From a virus: a stretch of 56,344 nt of DNA. This document shows positions 42,120 to 49,665 of this stretch, piece by piece. Positions within the stretch are counted from its first letter, which is position 1. The number at the start of each line of letters is the position of its first letter. The notes beneath the pieces were generated by a model that saw only the letters and a program-made list of their open reading frames with translations, ran no database searches and was not told the origin of the DNA. The position numbers and the translations under genes were made by a program. Location: positions 1 to 56,344 of IMG/VR virus record IMGVR_UViG_3300031746_000024. One strand, written 5' to 3'.

Positions 42120-43248
42120 CTCGATGCCGTTCTCCGAGCGGCGATATTACGGATGCTACCGTGGCACGGTCGCGGACAACCTCGACCCCCTGCGCCTCGG
42201 GCGGGTGAAGTGCAGGTGCCACGAGGTCCTGGGGCTGGAGATGACGACGGACTGGGCGGCCTACAAGGGGGGGCCGTTCGGGGGCGACCTGGACTGCGGG
42301 GTCTTCGCCCCGCCGGACGTCGGCGCGGCGGTGTTCGTCGAGTTCGAGAGCGGGGACGTGAACCGGCCCCTCTTCACGGGTACCTGGTGGGGGCAGAGGA
42401 AGGGGATGCCGCCGGAGACCCCGGCCCTGGCGAGGGCCGACGGGCAGACGTGCTGGAAGACAGACCCGAGCACCTCGGCCCCGAAGGGAATCGACCAGTT
42501 CAGGAGCGCGACCAACGAGGACCAATGCCAGCCCATCTCGCCCCTGCGGGCGAAGGGGCCGCCGCAGTACCCGTGCAACAAGGTCCTCAAGACGAAGAAC
42601 AACGGGATCACGGTCGAGATCGACGACACGCCGGGGAGGGGCAGGATCCACATCTGGCACGGCCCGTCGAAGTCGTGGGTCGAGATCGACTCCGGGGGCG
42701 AGCTCTCGGTCAGGGTGGCCGGGAAGTCCTACGTCCTCGTGGAGGCGGACGACCGGCACCACGTGAAGGGGGGTCGCCACGCCCTGGTCGAGGGGGACGA
42801 GACGGTCCGCGTCGGGAAGGACCGGTGGCTGAGGGTCAAGGCGAACGAGACGCGGGAGGTCGGGGGCCTGCGTGACACGTTCGTCACGGGCAAGGAGCAG
42901 AGGGTGAACCAGGCGGGGCTCGACGGGTTCGTCGTGGGGGAGGAGCAGAGGGTGGACCAGGGGGGGCTGAAGCACTGGACCATCGGGGACCGGGTGGACG
43001 TCGTGGTCGGGAACTGGACGCAGTGGGTCGTCGGGAACCTCCAGACCAACGTGTTCGGGAACTACGACCGCATCGCGGCGGGCAACATCAGCGACGTCGC
43101 CAGCGCGATCGCCCACTCGAAGGGGACCCCGACGGGGGCGCCTCCGGTCCCGCCGGTCCAGCCCCAGCCCCCGCAGCCGGTCCAGCCCCCGGGGTGCCCG
43201 GTCACCCCGCCCGACTTCACGTGCCCCCCGACGCCCCCGGCCCCGTAG
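42097..43248 (+). CDS. Baseplate spike protein (gp5/gpV-like)
   Basis: 383 residues. An OB-fold begins with YYGCYRGTVADNLDPLRLGRVK, written here as YYGCYRGTVADN and DPLRLGRVKCRC, typical of gp5/VgrG proteins. After a linker, a series of short beta-helix steps such as VGKDRWLRVKANETREVGG and VVGNWTQWVVGNLQTNVFGN builds the spike needle. The Pro-rich tail (PPVQPQPPQPVQPP) is unusual for the family. The start is ATG 42097, inside the previous gene's end. The PAAR tip gene is two genes later. Confidence 0.9.
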   Translation: MVEPLQGNSMPFSERRYYGCYRGTVADNLDPLRLGRVKCRCHEVLGLEMTTDWAAYKGGPFGGDLDCGVFAPPDVGAAVFVEFESGDVNRPLFTGTWWGQRKGMPPETPALARADGQTCWKTDPSTSAPKGIDQFRSATNEDQCQPISPLRAKGPPQYPCNKVLKTKNNGITVEIDDTPGRGRIHIWHGPSKSWVEIDSGGELSVRVAGKSYVLVEADDRHHVKGGRHALVEGDETVRVGKDRWLRVKANETREVGGLRDTFVTGKEQRVNQAGLDGFVVGEEQRVDQGGLKHWTIGDRVDVVVGNWTQWVVGNLQTNVFGNYDRIAAGNISDVASAIAHSKGTPTGAPPVPPVQPQPPQPVQPPGCPVTPPDFTCPPTPPAP

Positions 43249-43258
43249 GAGGATTACC

Positions 43259-43783
43259 ATGCCGGTGTCGCCGATCTCTAACGCCCAGGAGTGGAGGGCG
43301 GTCGTGGCCGACAGGGAGGCCCGCGCCTGCCTGCGGAGGATCGCGCTCACTGTCCTCTCCGACCTCGACCCGTCCAGGGTGAGGGCGTACAGGCTGACGG
43401 TCGAGGCGTCGAGGTCCCTCCAGAGGAGGCAGGGGGCCCGCATCGCGGCCATCGACTCGGAGGTCGGGTGCATCGTGTCCCTCATGGAGCGGCTCCCCGA
43501 CTCTGGCGAGCCAAAGGAGTTCCGCCGTATGATGGAGGAGCGGCGCAACGCCCTCCTGGCGGAGCGCGGGGAGGTAGTCCAGGCCCTGGAGAAGCTCCCG
43601 ACGATGATCTCGGGGTCGGAGCGCATCCTGAGGGAGGTCGAGGGGCAGGTCGCCAACGCGGCCTTCCTCAAGGGGGTCATAGAGGAGGCGGACAGTGCCG
43701 AAGGTGGCGTTCCTGGGGTCGCCGACCAGCCACGGGGCCCCGGTGATAACGGGCCCCCTCCCGACGCCGCACGTGGCGTGTGA
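43259..43783 (+). CDS. Unknown helical protein
   Basis: 174 residues; strong GTAGGAGG site. Long charged helices (DREARACLRRIALTVLSDL, EFRRMMEERRNALLAERGEVVQ) predict a coiled-coil protein. The last 30 residues overlap the PAAR gene and are low-complexity. It lies between spike and tip, so perhaps an assembly factor. Not recognised. Confidence 0.65.
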   Translation: MPVSPISNAQEWRAVVADREARACLRRIALTVLSDLDPSRVRAYRLTVEASRSLQRRQGARIAAIDSEVGCIVSLMERLPDSGEPKEFRRMMEERRNALLAERGEVVQALEKLPTMISGSERILREVEGQVANAAFLKGVIEEADSAEGGVPGVADQPRGPGDNGPPPDAARGV

Positions 43784-43931
43784 CTGCGGGGTCATGGCGA
43801 AGGCGACGGACATGGTGGCCGGGCACTACCACGGCCTGGTCTGGGTGCCGCCGAACCCCTTCCCGGCGGGGTCGCTGGTGGCGGCGATAGAGGGGCTGGG
43901 AGTGCTGAGGGTGGGCGACACGGCGGGCTGA
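43695..43931 (+). CDS. PAAR-like spike tip, cut short by an in-frame TGA
   Basis: 78 residues from GTG, with GAGGAGG upstream. PAAR landmarks: FLGSPTSHGAPVITG, a second His cluster GHYHGL, then LRVGDTAG, after which the family normally continues with a metal-binding Cys and a 'GG.I..G' turn. Here TGA stands at the Cys position. The tip sharpens the gp5 spike and carries a metal ion. The last part of the protein follows in the same frame (see next entry). Confidence 0.7.
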   Translation: MPKVAFLGSPTSHGAPVITGPLPTPHVACDCGVMAKATDMVAGHYHGLVWVPPNPFPAGSLVAAIEGLGVLRVGDTAG

Positions 43932-43982
43932 GGGGCGCAGATAATCCCGGGGCCGTGCGTCCCGAACACCGAGAGCGACTGA
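43929..43982 (+). other. In-frame TGA and the missing PAAR C-terminus
   Basis: After TGA (43929-43931) the same frame encodes GAQIIPGPCVPNTESD and ends with a second TGA (43980-43982). That end lies 12 bases before the ATG of the next gene, a normal spacing here, whereas the gap from the first TGA is 63 bases. Readthrough, a nonsense mutation, or selenocysteine/Cys insertion would explain it. Confidence 0.65.
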
Positions 43983-43994
43983 TCGGAGGTTCCG

Positions 43995-44468
43995 ATGTCC
44001 GGCATCTACGACTTCTTCCAGGGCCTGACGTCCTCGCAGTGGGACTCGATGGTCAGGGTGGTCCAGGACCTCCAGGACAGCGCGTCCGCGGAGAGGATGG
44101 ACAGCCTCCGCAACTTCCTGGCGTCCCTCACCAGGGAGATCGACGCCGTGAACCGGAGGAGGGACGCCCTCGGGCAGAAGGTCGAGAACATCGAGGTCAT
44201 CCTGACGCACCTCGACGCCCACATCAGGGCGAACCCCGGCAACATGGAGGCCACCCTCCTCCGGTCCATCCTGATCCTGTGGAAGAGCCAGCTCAAGATC
44301 GAGGTGGCGGACCTCCGCCCGTCGGAGAAGCTGGACAAGAAGTACGACACGGAGCGGAAGCGGGAGCTCCTGGCCCAGCTCCAGGTCCTCGTCTCCTCGC
44401 TTAGCGTCGAGATGGGCGAGGCCAAGGCCGAGCGGGCGTCGGCGCCGCAGGAGGCGAGGGGGGCGTGA
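43995..44468 (+). CDS. Unknown coiled-coil baseplate-module protein
   Basis: 157 residues; CGGAGG before the ATG. The whole protein is helical, with a long coiled coil (LTREIDAVNRRRDALGQKVE, WKSQLKIEVADLRPSEKL). It ends in GTGA overlap with the gp25 gene. Its location between PAAR and wedge genes suggests a structural connector; no family recognised. Confidence 0.65.
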   Translation: MSGIYDFFQGLTSSQWDSMVRVVQDLQDSASAERMDSLRNFLASLTREIDAVNRRRDALGQKVENIEVILTHLDAHIRANPGNMEATLLRSILILWKSQLKIEVADLRPSEKLDKKYDTERKRELLAQLQVLVSSLSVEMGEAKAERASAPQEARGA

Positions 44469-44908
44469 GGAGGACGACGGACATCATCGGGCGCGGGTGG
44501 GGCTTCCCCTTCCGGTTCACCACCGTCGGCAGGGTGAGCAGGCTCGTGGGGGTCTCGGACGCGTCCTCTACCGAGAAGATCGGGATGGCGATCCGGCAGA
44601 TCCTCGGGACGAGGGTCGGAAGCCGGGTGGTCGACCGGGACTTCGGGTCCGACCTCCGGGGGATCCTCTTCATGCCCATCGACGAGGTTTCCATCGCCAG
44701 GGTGCGGTTCGCGGTCACCTCGGCGATCCAGACCTGGGAGAAGAGGGTGGACGTCCTGGGAGTGGACGTGAACGCCGACCGGGTGAAGGATGGGGTCATC
44801 GACGTGACGGTGTACTACAAGATCATCTCCACCCAGAAGGAGGGGAACCTCGTCTATCCTCTGTATATTTCGGAAGAAATGCGCGTGACCGGGCAGATAA
44901 ACGTGTAG
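44465..44908 (+). CDS. Baseplate wedge protein gp25/GpW-like
   Basis: 147 residues from GTG. The gp25 signature is plain: KIGMAIRQILGTRVGSRV followed by RDFGSDLRGILF, then IQTWEKRVDVLGVDV. It is part of the wedge that links the sheath to the hub; sheath polymerisation starts on it. Acidic residues of the gp25 core (D63-like region VVDRDFGSD) are present. Coupled to the preceding gene. Confidence 0.92.
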   Translation: MRRTTDIIGRGWGFPFRFTTVGRVSRLVGVSDASSTEKIGMAIRQILGTRVGSRVVDRDFGSDLRGILFMPIDEVSIARVRFAVTSAIQTWEKRVDVLGVDVNADRVKDGVIDVTVYYKIISTQKEGNLVYPLYISEEMRVTGQINV

Positions 44909-44918
44909 GAGGCGTCCC

Positions 44919-46685
44919 TTGACCACGATCAGCAAGGTCACGAACAGGATCCCCCCGATCGACTACACCTCCCGCGACTTCGAGGCGATCGCGCAGGACA
45001 TGGTGCGGGCGATCCCGTTCATGGCCCCGGAGTGGACGGACAACAACCTCTCCGACTTCGGGATCGTCCTCCAGAGGCTCGTGGCCATGGTGTCCGACTG
45101 CCTCCACTTCTACCTGGACCGCACGGCGAACGAGGCGTTCCTGCCCACGGCGATCACGAGGAGGAGCGTCATCAACCTCCTCCAGCTCATCAACTTCACC
45201 CTGAACAGCGCGGCCCCGGCCTCGGTGGACGTCCGGTTCCACATGGCGAACGCGCTCCCCGGCGACCTCCTGATCCCGAAGGGGACGGAGAGCCAGACCA
45301 CGGCGGACGCGACGGACGGCCCGATCTACTTCGAGACGTCGGCGGACGCGGTGATCCCCGCCGGGGACCTGGAGGTGACGGCGCCCGCGGTGGAGGGCCG
45401 GACCAGGACGGAGACCCTCGGGGTGAGCCTCGGGATCGCCCGCCAGAGGTTCGATGTCTCCGGGTCGCCCGTCATCGACGGGAGCCTCGCCATCGCGATC
45501 GACGAGGGGGTCGGGCCGGAGGCGTGGTCCGAGGTGGAGTCGTTCGCCTACGCCGGGCCGGACGACAAGGTGTTCACGACCATCCGGGACGAGAACGACA
45601 AGATCACGGTCCTGTTCGGGGACAACGCCCAGGGGAAGATCCCGGACAACGGGGCGATCATCGAGTCCGAGTACCGGGTGGGAGGGGGGCTGCGGGGGAA
45701 CGTGCCGGAGGGGACGATCGTCACGGTGAACGACGTGCCCACCTACAACGCGGTGCCGGTCAGCCTGGCGGTCACGAACGACCTGGCCGCGAGCGGCGGC
45801 GAGGACGCCATGACCATCGAGGAGGCGAAGGTCCTCGGGCCCCAGAGCCTCCTGGCCCTCAACAGGGCGGTGACGGCCCTCGACTTCAAGACGCTGGCGG
45901 AGGCCTTTCCCGGCGTCGCCAGGGCGTCCGTCGTGGTCGGGGCCTACCCCGTGGACGTGTCGACGGGGTGCTGCTGCCTCGTCAGGCTCATCATCGCCCC
46001 CACCGGAGGGGGGACGCCGTCGTCCCAGCTCAAGTCCGACCTCGCGGACTACCTCGAGGCCCGGAAGATGATAGGGACGTGCCTGGAGATCGTGGACCCG
46101 ACCTACCAGCCGGTGGACGGGGCCGGTACGATCTACATGGCCGGGAACTTCTCCACGGAGCAGGGGGCGCAGGACGTGGAGGACTCCCTCTCCGCCTTCT
46201 TCGACCTGGGGAGCGAGTACGTCGGGTTCGGGCAGTCCCTCTACCTGTCCGACTTCTACCACCTCCTGGAGTCCATCTCCGGGGTGGACCACGTCGACCT
46301 GACGGAGCTGACCCGGAGGCCGGTGCCCGTATGCTCGCCATGGACGTCGGACTGCGGGCTGACGAACTTCGTGGTCGGGCCCTCCGCCAAGAACGAGGGG
46401 TGGACGGTGACCGCGACCTCCCCGACGACCTTCTCCGTGGTGGGGTCGGTCAGCGGGCCCCAGAACCCCGGGACGGTAGGGGTGGGCTACACGACCAACG
46501 GCGGGGAGGTGTCGTTCAAGATGGAGTGCACGAGCGGGACCCTGGTGGTGGGCGAGAAGTGCCAGTTCACTACCAGCCCGAAGGTCGCCAACGTGCCGAT
46601 GAAGCCGCTGGAGGTCATGACCAAGGGCGTCTTCACGTTCAGCTTCGTCGGAGGGGCCAGGCCCCAGAGGGTGTGCCCGGTATGA
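44919..46685 (+). CDS. Baseplate J/gp47-like wedge protein
   Basis: 588 residues from TTG, preceded by AGGAGG. Baseplate J pattern: PPIDYTSRDFEAIAQDM, DNNLSDFGIVLQRLVAM, FLPTAITRRSVINLLQL, EYRVGGGLRGNVPEGTI, and the C-terminal ALDFKTLAEAFPGVARA. The protein forms the outer wedge arm. The final 120 residues (from about CSPWTSDC) form an extra beta domain that is not in the usual gpJ. The stop overlaps the next ATG. Confidence 0.92.
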   Translation: MTTISKVTNRIPPIDYTSRDFEAIAQDMVRAIPFMAPEWTDNNLSDFGIVLQRLVAMVSDCLHFYLDRTANEAFLPTAITRRSVINLLQLINFTLNSAAPASVDVRFHMANALPGDLLIPKGTESQTTADATDGPIYFETSADAVIPAGDLEVTAPAVEGRTRTETLGVSLGIARQRFDVSGSPVIDGSLAIAIDEGVGPEAWSEVESFAYAGPDDKVFTTIRDENDKITVLFGDNAQGKIPDNGAIIESEYRVGGGLRGNVPEGTIVTVNDVPTYNAVPVSLAVTNDLAASGGEDAMTIEEAKVLGPQSLLALNRAVTALDFKTLAEAFPGVARASVVVGAYPVDVSTGCCCLVRLIIAPTGGGTPSSQLKSDLADYLEARKMIGTCLEIVDPTYQPVDGAGTIYMAGNFSTEQGAQDVEDSLSAFFDLGSEYVGFGQSLYLSDFYHLLESISGVDHVDLTELTRRPVPVCSPWTSDCGLTNFVVGPSAKNEGWTVTATSPTTFSVVGSVSGPQNPGTVGVGYTTNGGEVSFKMECTSGTLVVGEKCQFTTSPKVANVPMKPLEVMTKGVFTFSFVGGARPQRVCPV

Positions 46686-46900
46686 GCGACACGCGGAGGA
46701 TCTCCGAGATCGAGGCCAGGATGATGGCGTCGGAGCGGCTCGGGTGGAGGGTCCACACCGTCGAGGAGAGCGCCAGGAGGATCTCGGCGGAGATCCCGAA
46801 CTTCGTCGACGAGGCGGACCTGCAGAAGTTCACGAGGTACCTCGACGAGATCGTCAAGGCCGTCCAGGACGCCTTCATGAAGGAGACGGGGGCGAAGTGA
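46682..46900 (+). CDS. Small helical protein between gpJ and gpI genes
   Basis: 72 residues; ATG overlaps the gpJ stop and its own stop overlaps the next GTG. Charged helices (IEARMMASERLGWRV, DLQKFTRYLDEIVKAVQDAF) suggest a coiled-coil linker. Not recognised. Confidence 0.6.
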   Translation: MSDTRRISEIEARMMASERLGWRVHTVEESARRISAEIPNFVDEADLQKFTRYLDEIVKAVQDAFMKETGAK

Positions 46901-48096
46901 CCAGCCCTTCGGTGATAATCAGCGACCCCAGGCTCGTCCAGGGAGTCACGATCCGCAGGGGCCTGGAGGGCCCGCAGATCGTCGTGGAGTGGGAGGCCCC
47001 GGAGGCGCCCCCGCTCGGGGGGATCGTCCGCGTCCTGAGGAAGACGTACGAGTTCGCCAGCGACGCCTACGACACGGCGGCGGTGAACGTCTACGAGGGG
47101 GACGTGGGGGCCGGGCACGTGTCCGACCTCGACCTGGACCCCTGCTCCTGCTACTACTACACGGTCTTCACCTTCGACCCCCTCACCTACGAGTGGGTCT
47201 ACTCCGTCGGGACCCAGGCGAGCCTGCTCGCCATCGAGAGCGGGTACTTCACGGACCGCCTCTTCGGGCTCCTGCCGGAGGTGTACGTCCTCGGGGACAA
47301 GCTCATGGGCGAGGTGGACGCGTCGAGCGCGGTGGTCCCCCTGCACCCGGAGTTCGACGCGGGGTCGAACGAGTGGTTCAACATCCACGAGAACCCGACG
47401 GACCCGGCGACGGGGGATCTCCTGGCGGAGGAGAGGAAGAGGGGGCCGCTCAGCCGGTTCCTGAAGAACATCGCGATCGAGCTCGACATCGTCAAGGGCC
47501 TGATCGACTGCATGCCCACCCTGTGGGACGTGGACGAGGCGTGCTGCTCGGCCCTCCCGGCGCTGGGGGAGCTGGTCGGGCTCGACGTGAACCGGGAGTT
47601 CCCCTGCAACAAGCAGCGGGAGGAGATCCGCCAGCAGGCCGCGATCCTCAAGATCAAGGGCACGATCCAGGCGGTGGCGGCCCGGGCGCGGCTGGTCTCC
47701 GGCCTGCGGGTGGGCGTCCACGAGTGGTGCAAGAACATCCTGATCTCCAACCGGCTGGACCGGACGAGCGTCTACATCCCCAACCCGGGCCTGGCCCTGA
47801 AGTACAAGCGGTGCGGGGACGACACGGACTTCACCCCCGGCCAGGGGATCACGTTCCAGTCGTTCCTGGTGTGCTTCTACCTGGAGTGCGACGACTGCCT
47901 CTCGGAGCAGGTGGTCGAGAAGCTGGCCCGGGTGATGCCGCCGGAGTGGCCGGTCTGCCGGAGCGGCTATTTCCTCTTCGAGGACTGCCGCCACCAGGAG
48001 GTCTACCCGGGCCCGATCGACAACTGGTGGGACGTGGTCGAGACGGGCGGGAGCAGGATCAACCAGGCGCGGATCAACCTCGGACGCGTAACGTAG
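46897..48096 (+). CDS. Tail protein I (gpI/TIGR02242-like)
   Basis: 399 residues from GTG. A fibronectin-like domain comes first (VTIRRGLEGPQIVVEWEAP), then the family core: RLFGLLPEVYVLGD, LSRFLKNIAIELDIVKGLIDCM, PALGELVGLDVN and REEIRQQAAILKIKGTIQAV. This subunit caps the wedge and holds the tail fibres. Many Cys pairs (CSCYYY, CDDC) suggest a metal or disulfide site. The first domain may be an acquired fibre-binding part. Confidence 0.85.
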   Translation: MTSPSVIISDPRLVQGVTIRRGLEGPQIVVEWEAPEAPPLGGIVRVLRKTYEFASDAYDTAAVNVYEGDVGAGHVSDLDLDPCSCYYYTVFTFDPLTYEWVYSVGTQASLLAIESGYFTDRLFGLLPEVYVLGDKLMGEVDASSAVVPLHPEFDAGSNEWFNIHENPTDPATGDLLAEERKRGPLSRFLKNIAIELDIVKGLIDCMPTLWDVDEACCSALPALGELVGLDVNREFPCNKQREEIRQQAAILKIKGTIQAVAARARLVSGLRVGVHEWCKNILISNRLDRTSVYIPNPGLALKYKRCGDDTDFTPGQGITFQSFLVCFYLECDDCLSEQVVEKLARVMPPEWPVCRSGYFLFEDCRHQEVYPGPIDNWWDVVETGGSRINQARINLGRVT

Positions 48097-48108
48097 CCGG
48101 AGGAGAGC

Positions 48109-49161
48109 ATGTCGTACAACGCCTCGTGGGACGAATGGACCAACCTCGCCCTGCTCCTCGACGAGAGGGTCTCCGGGTTCCTCCGCCGGGAGAAGAACTT
48201 CGTCATGGACGGGTTCCAGCTGTCCACGGGGTTCGGGCTCTTCGCCCAGGTGGGGCAGGTGGGCCTCAACGTCGCCTACTGCAACGGGTACGAGCTGAAG
48301 CAGACCTACCCCATCGCGCCGCCGCTGGTCCCCGTCGCGCCAGCCACGCTGGGCCAGCCGGTCTACCTGGAGTTCACGAAGACCGTGGACCCGGGCGGCG
48401 GGTACCTGTCCATCGCGATCTTCCTCACGGTCGGGCCCCCGGCCACCCCGTCCGACTGGATCAAGCTCGGGGAGGTGGACACGGACGCGGTGGGGGTCAT
48501 CGCGGTCAGGAACGAGGACAACCGGTACCACCTCCACTCGGCCCAGATGGACGACGTCCTGGAGGGCAACCTCCAGCACATCAGCCGCCTGACCCTCCAG
48601 CGCGGGGCGGCCTTCCCGGTGGCCCCGGCCCCCGTCCAGTCGGAGCTGTTCTGGAGGACGGACCTCCTCCAGCTCTACGTGTACGACGGGGGGATCTGGC
48701 AGCCTCTGACGCCGGGGGCTCCCCCGGGTGCGGTGATCTTCACGGCGAACCCCCTCGGCCCCCCGATCCTGCCGGGGGAGGTGGCGTACGTGGGTCCGAA
48801 CCCCCCGGCGGCGCCGGGGACGGTGACCCAGGCCATCGCGCTCGCCATGGCGACGGCGGAGGTGGTCGGGGCGGCCATGGGGCCGGTCCTCCCCGGCCTC
48901 CCCGGCCCGTTCATGACGTGGCACGGGACGACGGGGACGGCGTACTACGAGATCGCGGCCCCGCCGGTCGTCCCCCCGGTCCCCGGGAGGAAGGTGTGGC
49001 TCTCCAAGATCACGCCGGGGGCGGTGACCACGCTGGCCCCCGCGAACCCGTGCGCCAGGAAGGTCTTGGGGGTGATCACGGACAACTCCGTGTTCGCCTG
49101 GCCGGGCAACCCCTACCTCACGGTCGTGTGGGCGCCCGAGCCGACGATCTGGGTGCCGTAG
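48109..49161 (+). CDS. Baseplate-linked fibre protein
   Basis: 350 residues after the gpI gene. The N-terminal part (EWTNLALLLDERVSGFLRREKNFVMDGF) and a strand-rich middle (YLEFTKTVDPGGGYLSIAIFL, cut to SIAIFLTVG) suggest a fibre stem. Pro-rich parts (PGAPPGA, GPNPPAAPG) separate the stem from a C-terminal domain with KVWLSKITPGAVTT, a pattern often found at phage fibre ends. GGAGGAGAG precedes the ATG. Receptor unknown. Confidence 0.65.
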   Translation: MSYNASWDEWTNLALLLDERVSGFLRREKNFVMDGFQLSTGFGLFAQVGQVGLNVAYCNGYELKQTYPIAPPLVPVAPATLGQPVYLEFTKTVDPGGGYLSIAIFLTVGPPATPSDWIKLGEVDTDAVGVIAVRNEDNRYHLHSAQMDDVLEGNLQHISRLTLQRGAAFPVAPAPVQSELFWRTDLLQLYVYDGGIWQPLTPGAPPGAVIFTANPLGPPILPGEVAYVGPNPPAAPGTVTQAIALAMATAEVVGAAMGPVLPGLPGPFMTWHGTTGTAYYEIAAPPVVPPVPGRKVWLSKITPGAVTTLAPANPCARKVLGVITDNSVFAWPGNPYLTVVWAPEPTIWVP

Positions 49162-49184
49162 GCATTCCATGGCGTCCGGCCCCG

Positions 49185-49193
49185 TGGTATACT
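49185..49193 (+). promoter_or_regulatory. Extended -10 promoter
   Basis: TGGTATACT: TG-N-TATACT, an extended -10, 22 bases before the ATG at 49216, with no good -35. It would drive the terminal fibre genes. Confidence 0.45.
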
Positions 49194-49215
49194 CGGGGAG
49201 ACGTGGGGAGGCGTG

Positions 49216-49653
49216 ATGGGCTACCCGGCAAGAGTCATCGCGGTCATGGAGGACGGGAGTCTTGAGGCCCTCTCCCCCGACCAGTTCGAGATGCAGTCGG
49301 ACGTGGAGATGCTCCAGGGTCCGACCCTTCCCGGGCTCCTCGACGCGGTGTACCTCTCCTCCTCGGGGACAGTGGACATAGCCACGGGGTACGTTTCGAC
49401 GAGCCCCTGCATCGGGTTCGTCTCCGCTCTCCTACCGCTGGGGAAGTGCCTGGTACGAAGGGAGGAGGAGATCGACGGTTTCGTGGGGCTTACCCCGGGG
49501 AGCATCTACTTCATGGATCCGGCGACGCCCGGCGGGATCACGAAGAACCCCCCAACCGGGGGCGTCGGGAAGGTTCTCCAGGACGTTGGGGTGGCTCTCA
49601 CGACGAGCAAGCTCGGAATCTTCATAGACATGGACTACGTGGTGCTCGGATAA
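49216..49653 (+). CDS. Fibre tip domain protein
   Basis: 145 residues. The C-terminal GLTPGSIYFMDPATPGGIT and KVLQDVGVALTTSKLGIFID form the 'G.v..G..Y.l.p.tpGG.t' beta domain found at the tips of many phage fibres, usually as part of a larger chain; here it stands alone. ATG 49216 is preferred over the adjoining GTG 49213. Confidence 0.7.
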   Translation: MGYPARVIAVMEDGSLEALSPDQFEMQSDVEMLQGPTLPGLLDAVYLSSSGTVDIATGYVSTSPCIGFVSALLPLGKCLVRREEEIDGFVGLTPGSIYFMDPATPGGITKNPPTGGVGKVLQDVGVALTTSKLGIFIDMDYVVLG

Positions 49654-49665
49654 GGAGGACGTACG

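Noticed and set aside
43929-43931. Global recoding of TGA as an amino acid
   Set aside because: Many genes end at TGA with coupled starts directly after (ATGA and GTGA), so TGA is a stop in this phage.
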